Shown: positions 34,872 through 43,697 of the stretch, piece by piece
How positions within the stretch are numbered: position 1 is the first letter of the stretch
Layout of the letters: every line of letters starts with the position of its first letter
Notes under the pieces: model-generated
Told to the model about the DNA's origin: nothing
The model's database searches: none
Seen by the model: only the letters and a program-made list of their open reading frames with translations
NCBI RefSeq assembly: GCF_009753715.1
Contig: NZ_WQMS01000006.1
Location: 248,001 to 312,000 of the forward strand
Direction of reading: 5' to 3'
Length of the DNA: 64,000 nt
Source of the DNA: Sphingomonas horti
GTDB lineage: Bacteria > Pseudomonadota > Alphaproteobacteria > Sphingomonadales > Sphingomonadaceae
Program-made: the position numbers and the translations under genes

Positions 34872-36641
34872 TCAGGCCGCGAGCGGCTGGATTTCGCCCG
34901 ATAGGTACAGGTTGCGCGCCTTGGCCCGGCTCAGCTTGCCTGAACTGGTGCGCGGCAGCGTGCGCGGCGGCACCAGTTCCACCACGCAATTCATGCCCGT
35001 GATGCTGCGCACCTTCTCGCGGATCGCGTCGCGCAGCCGGGCGCGTTCCTCGGGATCGGAGGTGCGGCACTGGACCAGCACGGCGGGCGTCTCCTCGCCG
35101 CCGGGCGTCGTGATCGCGAAGGCTGCGATGTCGCCCGCCTTGAACCCCGGCAATTGCTCCACCGCCCATTCGATGTCCTGCGGCCAGTGGTTCTTGCCGT
35201 TGATGATGATCATGTCCTTGGCGCGGCCGACCACGTAGAGATAGCCGCCGGACAGATAGCCCATGTCGCCGGTGTCCAGCCAGCCATCGACCAGGCACGC
35301 CGCGGTCGCCTCGGGATCGCGGAAATAGCCGGCCATCACCGACGGCCCCTTGCACCAGATTTTGCCGATCGCGCGCTCCGGCAGGGCCGTGTCGTTCTCG
35401 TCGCGGATCTCGACGGTCATGTCCTTGGCGGGCCTGCCGCAATTGACGACGGCGCGGAACCGCTGCGGCCCGTCATTGGCGGCGATGCCGCCGGCCAGCT
35501 CGGTCTCCTCGACCAATTCGACCTCGATTCCCTCGCCCGGCGGCATGATCGTCACCGCCAGCGTCGCTTCGGCGAGGCCGTAGCTCGGCAGGAAGGCGCT
35601 GGCCTGGAAGCCGGCGTCGGCGAAGGCGTCGACGAACGACTGCATCACGTCCGGGCGGATCATGTCGGCGCCGTTGCCGGCGATCCGCCAGCGCGACAGG
35701 TCGAACCGGTCGGACGCGCGGGTCTGGCTCGACATGCGCCTGGCGCAGATGTCGTAGCCGAAGGTCGGAGAATAGCTGATCGAAGTCCCCGGGTTGCGGC
35801 TGATCAGGTCCAGCCAAGCAAGCGGACGGCGGGCGAAATCCTCGGTCTTCAGATAGTCGACCGAGACCTGGTTCGCGACCGGCGACAGCATGCAGCCCAC
35901 CAGCCCCATGTCATGGTACCAGGGCAGCCAGGAAATGCAGCGGTCGCTGTCCTCAAGCTGCATCCCGTGCGAATGGGCGGACAGGTTGTTCAAGAGCGCG
36001 TGGTGGGTGACGGCGACACCATGCGGGAAGCGGGTCGAGCCGCTCGAATATTGCAGATAGGCGATATCGTCGGGCTTGGCCGTCGGCAGCACGGCCCGCG
36101 GCGCCGCCGCCTGCGCGAACGACTCCCACGAGATCGCCGAGATTCCGGCCTGGCGCGCGGCCTCCTCGGCCATGCTCGCCAGTTCCTCGGGGAAGATCAG
36201 CATCACCGGGTCGCAGCTCTGCAGCTGGACCTTCAGCTGGTCGACATAGGCGGAAGCGCCGCCGAACGAGGTCGGCAGCGGCAGCGGCACCGGCCAGGCG
36301 CCGGCATAGACCGCACCGAAGAACAAGGAGGCGAATTCCGGCCCCGTCTCCGCGATCAGCGCGATCCGGTCGCCGGGCGCAATGCCGCGACCGATCAGCC
36401 GATAGGCATGGGCCAGCGCGTCGTGGCGCAACTCGGCAAAGGGATAAGCGCGGGCGAGCGCGCCGCGGGGATCGCAGAAATTGAATCCGCGCGCACCCTT
36501 GGCGGCATAGTCGAGCGCTTCGGTCAGCGTCGCGAAGTCGGACAGACGGCGCGGCAGCGCGTCGTCCGTCGGCGTGGCGTTCTGGTGCGTCATTTCGTTC
36601 GCGTACGACCCTGATTTACGTGCAACGGGCGCTTGCATCAT
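34872..36641 (-). CDS. Fatty-acyl-AMP ligase (FAAL)
   Basis: Activates fatty acids as acyl-adenylates, normally for transfer to an acyl carrier protein; 589 residues. Seen: DIAYLQYSSGSTRFPHGVAVTHHALLNNL (P-loop equivalent), WLPWYHDMGLVGCMLSPV, PSYGLAEATLAVT and DGWLDTGDMGYLSGGYLYVVGRAKDMIIINGKNHWPQDIE, all characteristic of FadD32-like FAALs rather than acyl-CoA ligases. No carrier protein or PKS is adjacent. ATG 36641 has AAGGG 9 bases upstream; a downstream ATG (36593) lacks one. Confidence 0.93.
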   Translation of the reverse strand: MMQAPVARKSGSYANEMTHQNATPTDDALPRRLSDFATLTEALDYAAKGARGFNFCDPRGALARAYPFAELRHDALAHAYRLIGRGIAPGDRIALIAETGPEFASLFFGAVYAGAWPVPLPLPTSFGGASAYVDQLKVQLQSCDPVMLIFPEELASMAEEAARQAGISAISWESFAQAAAPRAVLPTAKPDDIAYLQYSSGSTRFPHGVAVTHHALLNNLSAHSHGMQLEDSDRCISWLPWYHDMGLVGCMLSPVANQVSVDYLKTEDFARRPLAWLDLISRNPGTSISYSPTFGYDICARRMSSQTRASDRFDLSRWRIAGNGADMIRPDVMQSFVDAFADAGFQASAFLPSYGLAEATLAVTIMPPGEGIEVELVEETELAGGIAANDGPQRFRAVVNCGRPAKDMTVEIRDENDTALPERAIGKIWCKGPSVMAGYFRDPEATAACLVDGWLDTGDMGYLSGGYLYVVGRAKDMIIINGKNHWPQDIEWAVEQLPGFKAGDIAAFAITTPGGEETPAVLVQCRTSDPEERARLRDAIREKVRSITGMNCVVELVPPRTLPRTSSGKLSRAKARNLYLSGEIQPLAA

Positions 36642-36748
36642 CGCGAGTAGCCCTTTTCTCTTGCCTCAGCCCCCCTTGCCGTTCGACACAACGCGCATGA
36701 GGCTCTGCGATCGTTGCTCTTTATTCGCTGGCGCGGTCAAAATCGGAC

Positions 36749-37312
36749 GTGAGTGTGGCACAATCGTGGCGTAGCCGACGGACCGATCCGGACGCAAGAC
36801 GCGCGCCTCCGCTCGATCGCGCGGGTCTGGAGCGGGCGGCGCTGCGCTATGTCGAGCGCTACGCGACCACGCGCGCCAAGCTCGCGGCGTATTTGAAACG
36901 CAAGCTGAAGGAGCGCGGCTGGGGCGGGGACGATGCCGCGCCGGTCGAGGAGCTGGTCGCGAAGCTCGCAGGCCTCGGCTATGTCGATGATGCCGGTTTC
37001 GCCGCGGCCCGCGCGACCGGGCTGACGCGGCGGGGCTATGGTCTGCGCAGGGTCGCGCAATCGCTGAAGGCGGCGGGTATCGCGGAGGAGGATTACGCCG
37101 AGGCCGAAGCGGCGGCGCGCGCGCAGGCCTGGCAGGCCGCTCTGGTCTTCGCGCGGCGGCGGAAGTTCGGGCCGTTCGCATCGGAAATGCCCGACCGCAC
37201 GGCGCGGGAAAAAGCATTGGGGGCGATGTTGCGCGCTGGCCACGAACTCGCGATCGCACGCCGCATTCTGGCATGCGAACCCGGCTATGTCCCGGAATTG
37301 GACCAAGGTTAA
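36749..37312 (+). CDS. recX: RecA regulatory protein RecX
   Basis: 187 residues, three-helix repeats: LERAALRYVERYATTRAKLAAYLKRKLKERGW, VEELVAKLAGLGYVDDAGFAAARATGLTRRGYGLRRVAQSLKAAGI, and a C-terminal third ARRRKFGPFASEMPDRTAREKALGAMLRAGHELAIARRIL. RecX restrains RecA filaments. The start is GTG 36749. recA is not in the window. Followed by a double cold-shock protein gene 76 bases downstream. Confidence 0.9.
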   Translation: MSVAQSWRSRRTDPDARRAPPLDRAGLERAALRYVERYATTRAKLAAYLKRKLKERGWGGDDAAPVEELVAKLAGLGYVDDAGFAAARATGLTRRGYGLRRVAQSLKAAGIAEEDYAEAEAAARAQAWQAALVFARRRKFGPFASEMPDRTAREKALGAMLRAGHELAIARRILACEPGYVPELDQG

Positions 37313-37388
37313 CACATGATGAATCTTTGTTTCGATTCTGCGTCAGTTTCCGCTATGCTGAGTCCACGCACTTTGGGGGTTAAGTCGC

Positions 37389-37985
37389 GTGACGATGGAG
37401 ACGATTGCAGCATCGGTTCTCGATGCGCCCGCCGAGCGTGGTTGGGCAGGCGATGCGCTGTCTGGCCAAGTTCATGAACTTGAGCGACATTGTGGAACCG
37501 TAAAGTGGTTCGACGCGACCCGCGGCTTCGGCTTCGTGGTCGCCGACGGCGATGCCGGCGACGTGCTGATTCACTTTTCGGTGCTGCGCGACCATGGCCG
37601 CCGCAGCCTTCCCGAAGGCGCCCGAGTCGAATGCCTGGCGGTCCGCCGCGAACGCGGCCTGCAGGCGCGGCGGCTGCTGAGCTTCGACCTCACCACCGCG
37701 ACCGGACCCGACCTCGACCTGCTGACGGCACCGCGCGACCGGGTCGACCCGCTGGAACTCGCCGAGAGCGCCGGCGCGCCGGAGCCGGTCCGGGTCAAGT
37801 GGTTCAACCGGCTGAAGGGCTATGGCTTCCTGATCCGCGATGCGGACAGCGCCGACGTATTCGTGCACATGGAAACGTTCCGGCGCGCCGGCATCCTCGA
37901 GATCCAGCCCGACCTGCCGCTGACCGCCCGCATCGCCGAGGGACGCAAGGGGCCGTTGGCGGTAATGGTCACGCCGCGAAGCTAG
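37389..37985 (+). CDS. Tandem cold-shock-domain protein
   Basis: 198 residues with two CSDs. CSD1: GTVKWFDATRGFGFVVADGDAGDVLIHFS. CSD2: VRVKWFNRLKGYGFLIRDADSADVFVHMET. The linker is acidic. This double form is typical of alphaproteobacteria (Caulobacter CspC/CspD-like). GTG 37389 (GGGGGTT upstream) or ATG 37395 could be the start. It likely binds RNA or ssDNA. Confidence 0.93.
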   Translation: MTMETIAASVLDAPAERGWAGDALSGQVHELERHCGTVKWFDATRGFGFVVADGDAGDVLIHFSVLRDHGRRSLPEGARVECLAVRRERGLQARRLLSFDLTTATGPDLDLLTAPRDRVDPLELAESAGAPEPVRVKWFNRLKGYGFLIRDADSADVFVHMETFRRAGILEIQPDLPLTARIAEGRKGPLAVMVTPRS

Positions 37986-38026
37986 GGCCTTCCTTCCGTC
38001 CGCGGTGGCCGCTAAACGCTCCGGCC

Positions 38027-38428
38027 ATGGGACTATTGTCTTCGGCATTCACATGGTGGAACGGCGCCACCTGGGGCACCGCGCTCTACACACGCCTGAA
38101 GGGCGGCAAGGTGGGCGAGGACGACTGGGGGAACGTCTATTTCGAGGCGAAGAAGCCCGATTCCTACGGCGTGCGCCGGCGCTGGGTGATCTACAAGGGC
38201 TCGAACGACGCCAGCCGCGTGCCGCCCGAATGGCATAGCTGGCTGCACGGCCAGGCTGCCGACGTGCCTGACAAGGCGCTGCCGCCGGCGCGGCCGTGGC
38301 AGAAGCCGCCGATTCCCAATCTGACCGGCACCCACCAGGCCTATCGTCCGCCGGGCGCGCTTGAGGCAGGCGGACTGCGCCCCGCCTCGACCGGCGATTA
38401 TGAGGCGTGGAGCCCCGACCAGGCATGA
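38027..38428 (+). CDS. NDUFA12-like complex I accessory subunit
   Basis: 133 residues: FTWWNGATWGTALYTRLKGGKVGEDDWGNVYFEAKKPDSYGVRRRWVIYKGSNDASRVPPEWHSWLHGQ, the NDUFA12/B17.2 signature of alphaproteobacterial and mitochondrial NADH:ubiquinone oxidoreductase. Peripheral arm accessory subunit. Its stop overlaps the next start (ATGA at 38425-38428), so the DUF2155 protein is translationally coupled. Confidence 0.95.
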   Translation: MGLLSSAFTWWNGATWGTALYTRLKGGKVGEDDWGNVYFEAKKPDSYGVRRRWVIYKGSNDASRVPPEWHSWLHGQAADVPDKALPPARPWQKPPIPNLTGTHQAYRPPGALEAGGLRPASTGDYEAWSPDQA

Positions 38429-39078
38429 ACCGGTGGGCGATCGCCGGCGGGGCTGCGCTGCTGATGGCGATCGGCGGCGCCGCGATCGCGTTGCAGGACG
38501 AAACGACTGCGCCCGCCTCCACCGACGCGGCCAAGGCTGCGGCCACGCCCGCCGCATCGGACAAATCCGCGCCGGCGCCGACGCCGAGCTCGGCCCCGCT
38601 GCCGGTCAAGGCGACGCCGATGAACCAGCGCGTCGCCGTGCTCGGCCTGCTCAACAAGCGCAACGGCGTGTCGCGCGATTTGACGTTGAAGCCCGGCCAG
38701 GCGGTCCGCGTCGACGACGTGATCGTGCGCCTGCGCGCCTGCGAGACCACCGCGCCGTGGGAGGAGCAGAAGCTGACCGGCGCATTTGTCCAGGTCGACG
38801 TCCAGGGGTTCGACAAGAAATGGCGGCGCGTCTTTTCGGGCTGGCTCTACAAGGAATCGCCGTCGCTGAACGTCGTCGAGCACCCGATCTACGATGTCTG
38901 GCCCAAGAGCTGCACGATGACCTGGCCGGAAATCGGGCCGGACACGGTGCGCGTGTCGTCCGGGTCGGCGCCCTCTGGCAGCGCGCCGGCCAGGCGATCG
39001 AGCGCGCCCCAGTCGGAAGCGACGCCCGAGCCCGCGCCTGCGCCGAGCCCCAGCGCTTCCCCCAGCAATCCTACATAG
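38425..39078 (+). CDS. DUF2155 domain-containing exported protein
   Basis: 217 residues. A signal/anchor [22 protein letters not shown], an Ala/Pro linker, then the DUF2155 core [41 protein letters not shown]...[31 protein letters not shown]. The C-terminal tail ([20 protein letters not shown]...) is low complexity. The last 190 bases are antisense to the end of aat. It commonly sits between the NDUFA12 gene and aat; role unknown. Confidence 0.9.
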   Translation: MNRWAIAGGAALLMAIGGAAIALQDETTAPASTDAAKAAATPAASDKSAPAPTPSSAPLPVKATPMNQRVAVLGLLNKRNGVSRDLTLKPGQAVRVDDVIVRLRACETTAPWEEQKLTGAFVQVDVQGFDKKWRRVFSGWLYKESPSLNVVEHPIYDVWPKSCTMTWPEIGPDTVRVSSGSAPSGSAPARRSSAPQSEATPEPAPAPSPSASPSNPT

Positions 39079-39620
39079 GTGTCCCGCGACACCTCGATCG
39101 CGCCCAGCGACGCGAGATGGTCGGTCAGGAACTGACAGTCGAGCAGCCGGTAGCCGCCGATCTTCAGCCGCGCGACCAGGTGCGCCAATGCGACTTTCGA
39201 CGCGTCACGGGCGCGCGAGAACATGCTTTCGCCGAAAAAAGCCCCGCCCAGGCTGACGCCGTAGAGGCCGCCCACCAGCGCGCCGTCCTGCCAGCTTTCG
39301 ACCGAATGGGCGTGGCCGCGCAGGTGCAGCTCGTTGCAGGCCTGCTCGATCTGCGCGTTGATCCAGGTGCCCTGCGCGCCCTGGCGCGCCTCTGCGCAGG
39401 CCGCGATCACCCGGGCGAAGACCTGGTCCGCGGTGACGGCGAAGCGGTCGGAGCGGACCACCTTCGCCAGCGAGCGCGACAGGTGGAAGCGATCGAGCGG
39501 CAGGATGCCGCGCATCGCCGGCTCGACCCAATACACGTCGCGGGCGCGCCGGCTGTCCGCCATCGGGAATATCCCGGCTGCGTAGGCGCGCAGCAACAGG
39601 TTGGTATCGAGGGGCCGCAT
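38889..39620 (-). CDS. aat: Leucyl/phenylalanyl-tRNA-protein transferase
   Basis: N-degron enzyme that adds Leu or Phe to N-terminal Arg/Lys for ClpAP; 243 residues. Seen: [57 protein letters not shown]-like segment [68 protein letters not shown] and [16 protein letters not shown]. The C-terminus is encoded antisense to the DUF2155 tail. ATG 39620. Confidence 0.96.
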   Translation of the reverse strand: MRPLDTNLLLRAYAAGIFPMADSRRARDVYWVEPAMRGILPLDRFHLSRSLAKVVRSDRFAVTADQVFARVIAACAEARQGAQGTWINAQIEQACNELHLRGHAHSVESWQDGALVGGLYGVSLGGAFFGESMFSRARDASKVALAHLVARLKIGGYRLLDCQFLTDHLASLGAIEVSRDTYVGLLGEALGLGAGAGSGVASDWGALDRLAGALPEGADPDDTRTVSGPISGQVIVQLLGQTS

Positions 39621-39741
39621 CGACGCGATATTTGCGCCGGCGCCGCCCGGGTCAACATGCTGGCGCCGATCCCATTCATGCTCCCGCAAACCGAAATGGG
39701 CTGCTAAGGGCTGGCCGCTCCCCCTCTCACCCGGGATTCTT

Positions 39742-40089
39742 GTGCAGCGTATTCTCCAAGTCGCGTTCTGGCTCGCCGTTGTCATGACCCTGTATTTGTG
39801 CCTGCGGCACGTCGATGTTGTCATGCCGATTTCGGACAAGAAGCAGCATGCCTTCACCTTCGGTGCGCTCACTTTGCTGGCCGCGGCGGCCTATCCGTAC
39901 CGCAACGTGTTCGTCGAGGCGTTCGCGCTGTCCGGCTTCGGCGCGCTGATCGAGTTCATTCAGCCCTATTTCGGGCGCGACAAGGACGTGAAGGACTGGA
40001 TCGCGGACACGATTGGCATCCTGGTCGCGCTGGCGATTGCGGCGATCGCCCGCAAGCTTCTGATGCGGGAGCGGAACTCCACGCTTTGA
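39742..40089 (+). CDS. VanZ-like small membrane protein
   Basis: 115 residues, four hydrophobic segments: [54 protein letters not shown] and [18 protein letters not shown]. The pattern D-K-x-x-H...F..L......E..Q...R...D...N/DTIG is the VanZ-like signature. Start GTG 39742 (CGGGATTCTT upstream) reads [12 protein letters not shown]. Role unknown. Confidence 0.8.
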   Translation: MQRILQVAFWLAVVMTLYLCLRHVDVVMPISDKKQHAFTFGALTLLAAAAYPYRNVFVEAFALSGFGALIEFIQPYFGRDKDVKDWIADTIGILVALAIAAIARKLLMRERNSTL

Positions 40090-40098
40090 TCCCTCGTT
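40073..40098 (+). promoter_or_regulatory. Candidate EcfG-type promoter for the glyco-operon
   Basis: Exact GGAAC-N17-CGTT (GGAAC 40073-40077, CGTT 40095-40098), oriented toward and 25 bases before the first gene of the six-gene operon. It overlaps the end of the VanZ-like gene. Confidence 0.6.
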
Positions 40099-40122
40099 GG
40101 GAGGCGAAAGGGACGCCACCCG

Positions 40123-41193
40123 ATGAAGCTCGCGATTTTCGGCCTGACCGTCAGCTCGTCCTGGGGAAACGGCCACGCGACGCTGTGGCGCGGCCTGATC
40201 CGGGCGCTGGCCGCGGACGGGCACGAGGTGCTGTTCTACGAACGCGACGTCCCCTGGTATGCGGGCCATCGCGACCTGACCGAGCTCCCGGGCGCGACCC
40301 TGGTCATCTATAGGGACTGGCAGGACATCGCCGCCCGAGCTGCGGACTTTCTCGACGCCGATGCGCTGTTCGTCACGTCCTATTGTCCGGACGCGGTCGC
40401 GGCGAGCCGGCTGGCGGCGGAGCGGGGCAGGGGCCTCCGCGTCTTCTACGACCTCGACACGCCGGTGACGCTCGGGCGGCTCGCGGCGGACGAGGAGGTA
40501 GACTATCTGCCGCCCGAGGGACTGGGCGGGTTCGACCTGGTGCTGAGCTATACCGGCGGGTCCGCGCTGGACGCGCTGGAGCGGGAGCTGGGTGCGCGCC
40601 GGGCGGTGCCGCTGTACGGCCATGTCGACCCGGACGTGCACCGGCCGGTCGAGCGGCAAGCCATGTTCGGCGGCGATCTCAGTTATCTCGGCACGTTCGC
40701 TGAGGACCGGCAGGCGCTGGTCGAGCGGCTGTTTCTCGGGCCGGCGCGGCGGCGGCCCGACATGCGCTTCGTGCTCGGCGGCTCCGGCTATCCGCAGGAC
40801 TTTCCCTGGACGGACAATATCTGGTTCATGCGCCACGTCGCGCCGCCCGACCATCCGGCCTTCTTCTGCTCCAGCCGCGCGACGCTGAACGTCACCCGCC
40901 GCGACATGGCCGCAATGGGATGGTGTCCCTCCGGCCGGCTCTTCGAGGCGGCGGCGTGCGGAGTGCCGATCCTGTCGGACCGCTGGCCGGGGCTCGAAGC
41001 CTTCTTCACGCCGGACGAGGACATCCTATTGGTGTCGCAGCCGGAACACGTGCTCGCCGCGCTCGATCGCGACGATGCGGAACTGCGCCGCATCGCCGCG
41101 CGGGCGCGGGAGCGAACGCTTGCCGAGCACAGCTCCGCGGAACGTGCGCGGGAGCTGGTCGCCCTGCTCGAAACCGCGCGGGAATATGCCTGA
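40123..41193 (+). CDS. CgeB-type glycosyltransferase
   Basis: 356 residues of the GT-B CgeB family: MKLAIFGLTVSSSWGNGHATLWRGLIRALAADGHEVLFYERD, SYTGGSALDALERELGARRAVPLYGHVDPDVHRPV, DLSYLGTFAEDRQALVERL, and the acceptor/donor loop SRATLNVTRRDMAAMGWCPSGRLFEAAACGVPILSDRWPGLEAFFTPDED. CgeB proteins modify surface or spore glycans in Bacillus; the substrate here is unknown. First gene of an overlapping operon; its TGA overlaps the next ATG by one base. Confidence 0.88.
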   Translation: MKLAIFGLTVSSSWGNGHATLWRGLIRALAADGHEVLFYERDVPWYAGHRDLTELPGATLVIYRDWQDIAARAADFLDADALFVTSYCPDAVAASRLAAERGRGLRVFYDLDTPVTLGRLAADEEVDYLPPEGLGGFDLVLSYTGGSALDALERELGARRAVPLYGHVDPDVHRPVERQAMFGGDLSYLGTFAEDRQALVERLFLGPARRRPDMRFVLGGSGYPQDFPWTDNIWFMRHVAPPDHPAFFCSSRATLNVTRRDMAAMGWCPSGRLFEAAACGVPILSDRWPGLEAFFTPDEDILLVSQPEHVLAALDRDDAELRRIAARARERTLAEHSSAERARELVALLETAREYA

Positions 41194-41942
41194 TGTGGGG
41201 AATCATTCCCGCCGCCGGCAATGGAACGCGAATCCAGCCGCTCGCCTTTTCCAAGGAACTGCTGCCGGTCGGCAGCCGGATCGACTCGAACGGCGTGGAG
41301 CGGCCCAGGGCGGTCAGCGAATATCTGATCGAGCGGATGGTGAAGGGCGGAGCGACCAAGATCTGCTTCGTCATCTCGCCCAGCAAGTCGGACATCGTCA
41401 GCTATTATGGCGGCGGCATCGGCCACGTGGACACCGCGTTTGTCGTCCAGCCGCAGGCGGCCGGGCTATGCGATGCGCTGTTCCGCGCCTGCCCGATCGC
41501 CGCGCCGGACGAGCCGGTGCTGATCGGTCTGCCCGATACGATCTGGTTCCCGGAGGACGGGCTGGCCAGGCTGCCGGACGAAGGCCTCTCCTTTCTCTGC
41601 TTCCCGGTCGAGCGCCCTGAGCTGTTCGACGCGGTCGTGATGGACGATGACGGCGCGGTCGAGGAAATCCAGGTCAAACAGCAAGGCGCCCGTTCCAATT
41701 GGGTATGGGGCGCGTTCAAGATGCCCGGGCAGGTCTTTCACGATCTCTATCGCCTGTGGTGCGAGCCGGGGCGGGGCGACGAATATATGGGCACGCTCGT
41801 CAACGCGTGGCTGGCGCGCGGCAACCGGGCCACGGCCGTGAAGGCGGGCGAAAGCTATGTCGATGTCGGAACGCTGGGCGGCTATCGCAGTGCGATCCAA
41901 TTGCTCGCCCGGACCGGCGCTCCGGCCGTTCGTGCCGCATGA
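41193..41942 (+). CDS. Sugar-phosphate nucleotidyltransferase
   Basis: 249 residues: WGIIPAAGNGTRIQPLAFSKELLPVG is the NTP-transferase signature (AAGxGTR, with K in SKELLPV). It then has GLCDALFRACPIAAPDEPVLIGLPDTIWFPEDG, and near the end GESYVDVGTLGGYRSAIQLL. It likely makes an NDP-sugar for the adjacent glycosyltransferases. No sugar-modifying dehydratase or epimerase is present in the operon. Overlaps the next gene if that starts at 41932. Confidence 0.88.
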   Translation: MWGIIPAAGNGTRIQPLAFSKELLPVGSRIDSNGVERPRAVSEYLIERMVKGGATKICFVISPSKSDIVSYYGGGIGHVDTAFVVQPQAAGLCDALFRACPIAAPDEPVLIGLPDTIWFPEDGLARLPDEGLSFLCFPVERPELFDAVVMDDDGAVEEIQVKQQGARSNWVWGAFKMPGQVFHDLYRLWCEPGRGDEYMGTLVNAWLARGNRATAVKAGESYVDVGTLGGYRSAIQLLARTGAPAVRAA

Positions 41943-42684
41943 CCTTGCCGCGCGGCTGGCATCGGGCGAGCGGATCGAGGAACCGGTCGCGATCGTGGTC
42001 GCGCACCCCGACGACGAGAGTCTGTGGCTTGGAACCGCGCTGAAGCGGCTGGCGCGCGCCACTCTGATCCACCTGACCGACGGTGCGCCCACCGACATGC
42101 GCGACGCGACGCGGCTCGGCTTCCGGAGCCGCGGCGACTATGCCGCCCGGCGCGCCGGCGAGCTGGACGCGGCACTCGGGACATTGGCGGCGACGCCGCG
42201 CCGCATCGCCTATGATTTCGCCGACCAGAGCCTCGCGTACGGCCTGCCCGAGCTGATCGCGCGGCTGCGCGCCGACCTTGCCGGCATGCGCGCGGTGCTC
42301 ACCCATCCATATGAGGGCGGGCATCCGGACCATGACTCCGCCGCCTTTGCGGTGTGCCGGGCGTTCGGCGGCGAGATCGTCGAGTTCGCCTGTTACCACC
42401 TTGCCGGCGGCGAACGGGCATGGGGCATCTTTTGGCCGGACGCGGATGCGCCGGAGCTAGTTCGCGCGCTCGATCGCGACGAGCAGGCGCTGGTCGGCCT
42501 GGCGATCGACGCGCACGCGAGCCAGCGCGCGGTGACCGGCTGCTGGCGACCGGCGGAGGAGCGATGGCGCCGGGCGCCGCGCTATGACTTTGCCGCGTTG
42601 CCGCCGCCAGGCGCGGCGCTCTATGACAGTTTCGGTTGGGCGATCACGTCCCGCGGATGGCGGGAGCTGGCGGCGCGATGCTGA
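41932..42684 (+). CDS. PIG-L family deacetylase
   Basis: 250 residues. The zinc motif is at the start: VAIVVAHPDDESLWLGTALKR (AHPDDE at about residues 24-29) with HPYEGGHPDHDSAA later. This family removes acetyl groups from N-acetylglucosamine-type sugars (MshB, BshB, LpxC-unrelated). GTG 41932 was chosen because it begins just before the domain and overlaps the upstream stop by only 11 bases; ATG 41857 would add 25 residues read through the neighbour's 3' end. Its stop overlaps the next start. Confidence 0.88.
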   Translation: MPHDLAARLASGERIEEPVAIVVAHPDDESLWLGTALKRLARATLIHLTDGAPTDMRDATRLGFRSRGDYAARRAGELDAALGTLAATPRRIAYDFADQSLAYGLPELIARLRADLAGMRAVLTHPYEGGHPDHDSAAFAVCRAFGGEIVEFACYHLAGGERAWGIFWPDADAPELVRALDRDEQALVGLAIDAHASQRAVTGCWRPAEERWRRAPRYDFAALPPPGAALYDSFGWAITSRGWRELAARC

Positions 42685-43697
42685 CCGTGTTGAGTATCGG
42701 CTACCCGTTCGCTCCGGTCACCGCGGACCCGGCGGGCGGGGCGGAGCAGATTCTGGCGCATGTCGATCGTGCGCTGGTCGCGGCGGGTCACCGATCGATC
42801 GTAGTCGCCCCTCAAGGATCCCATGTCGCGGGCGAGCTGCGCACGATCCCGGCGGTCGATGGAGAGATCGATGCTGCGGCAAGAACCCGGGTGCACGGCG
42901 CGGTGCGCGACCGCATCGCCGACGAACTGAGGGGCGCGCCGATCGACGTGATCCACTATCACGGGCTGGATTTCGGCGTCTATTTCGCCGCGGCCGCGCT
43001 GCCTCAGCTCGCCACCTTGCACCTGCCGATCGCCTGGTATGCGGAGGCCGCGCTCCGCTCGGGTGCGCGCCTGCTGCCGGTATCGCGGGACGAGGCGGCG
43101 CGTGCGCCGGCAGGGCTGACGCTGCTGCCGCCGATCGAGAACGGGGTCGATCTCGACCGCTACCGACCGGCGCGCAGCAAGTCCGATTATGCGCTCGCGC
43201 TCGGCCGCGTCGCGCCGATCAAGGGGTTTCACGACGCGATTGCCGCGACCAGGAGGGCCGGCGTGCGGCTGCTGATGGCTGGGCGGCTTTATCCCTATCC
43301 GGAGCATCGCCGCTATTTCGCGGCGCAGGTCGCGCCCGCGCTTGACGACTGGCATCGTTGGATCGGGGCAGTCGCCGGCCACGCCAAGGCGCAGCTGATC
43401 GCCGGCGCGCGCTGCCTGCTGGTCCCTTCGACGGCCCCGGAAACCAGCTCTCTCGTCGCGATGGAAGCGCTGGCCAGCGGTACGCCGGTGATCGCCTATC
43501 GCTCCGGGGCGTTGCCGGAGGTGGTCGAGGACGGCGTCACCGGCTTCATCGTCGACGACGCGGACTCGATGGGCGATGCGATCGCGCGGGTCGATACGAT
43601 CGACCCCGCCGCCTGTCGTGCCGCGGCGGAGGCGCGCTTTTCGGCAGCGCGGATGACCGCCGAGTATCTGCGCCTCTACGAACGGCTGGCGGCATGA
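42678..43697 (+). CDS. GT4-family glycosyltransferase
   Basis: 339 residues: MLTVLSIGYPFAPVTADPAGGAEQILAHVDRALVAAGHRSIVVAP, FHGLD-like IHYHGLDFGVYFAA, ENGVDLDRYRP, DYALALGRVAPIKGFHDAIAATRRAGVRLLMAG and the donor site PSTAPETSSLVAMEALASGTPVIAYRSGALPEVVEDGVTGFIVDD. GT-B fold retaining enzyme. ATG 42678 overlaps the PIG-L stop by 7 bases, and its own stop overlaps the methyltransferase ATG (ATGA). Confidence 0.92.
   Translation: MLTVLSIGYPFAPVTADPAGGAEQILAHVDRALVAAGHRSIVVAPQGSHVAGELRTIPAVDGEIDAAARTRVHGAVRDRIADELRGAPIDVIHYHGLDFGVYFAAAALPQLATLHLPIAWYAEAALRSGARLLPVSRDEAARAPAGLTLLPPIENGVDLDRYRPARSKSDYALALGRVAPIKGFHDAIAATRRAGVRLLMAGRLYPYPEHRRYFAAQVAPALDDWHRWIGAVAGHAKAQLIAGARCLLVPSTAPETSSLVAMEALASGTPVIAYRSGALPEVVEDGVTGFIVDDADSMGDAIARVDTIDPAACRAAAEARFSAARMTAEYLRLYERLAA

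Noticed and set aside
41932-43697. Mycothiol- or bacillithiol-type thiol biosynthesis
   Set aside because: PIG-L and GT4 are present, but there is no cysteine ligase (MshC or BshC), and the operon has extra glycosyl- and methyltransferases.
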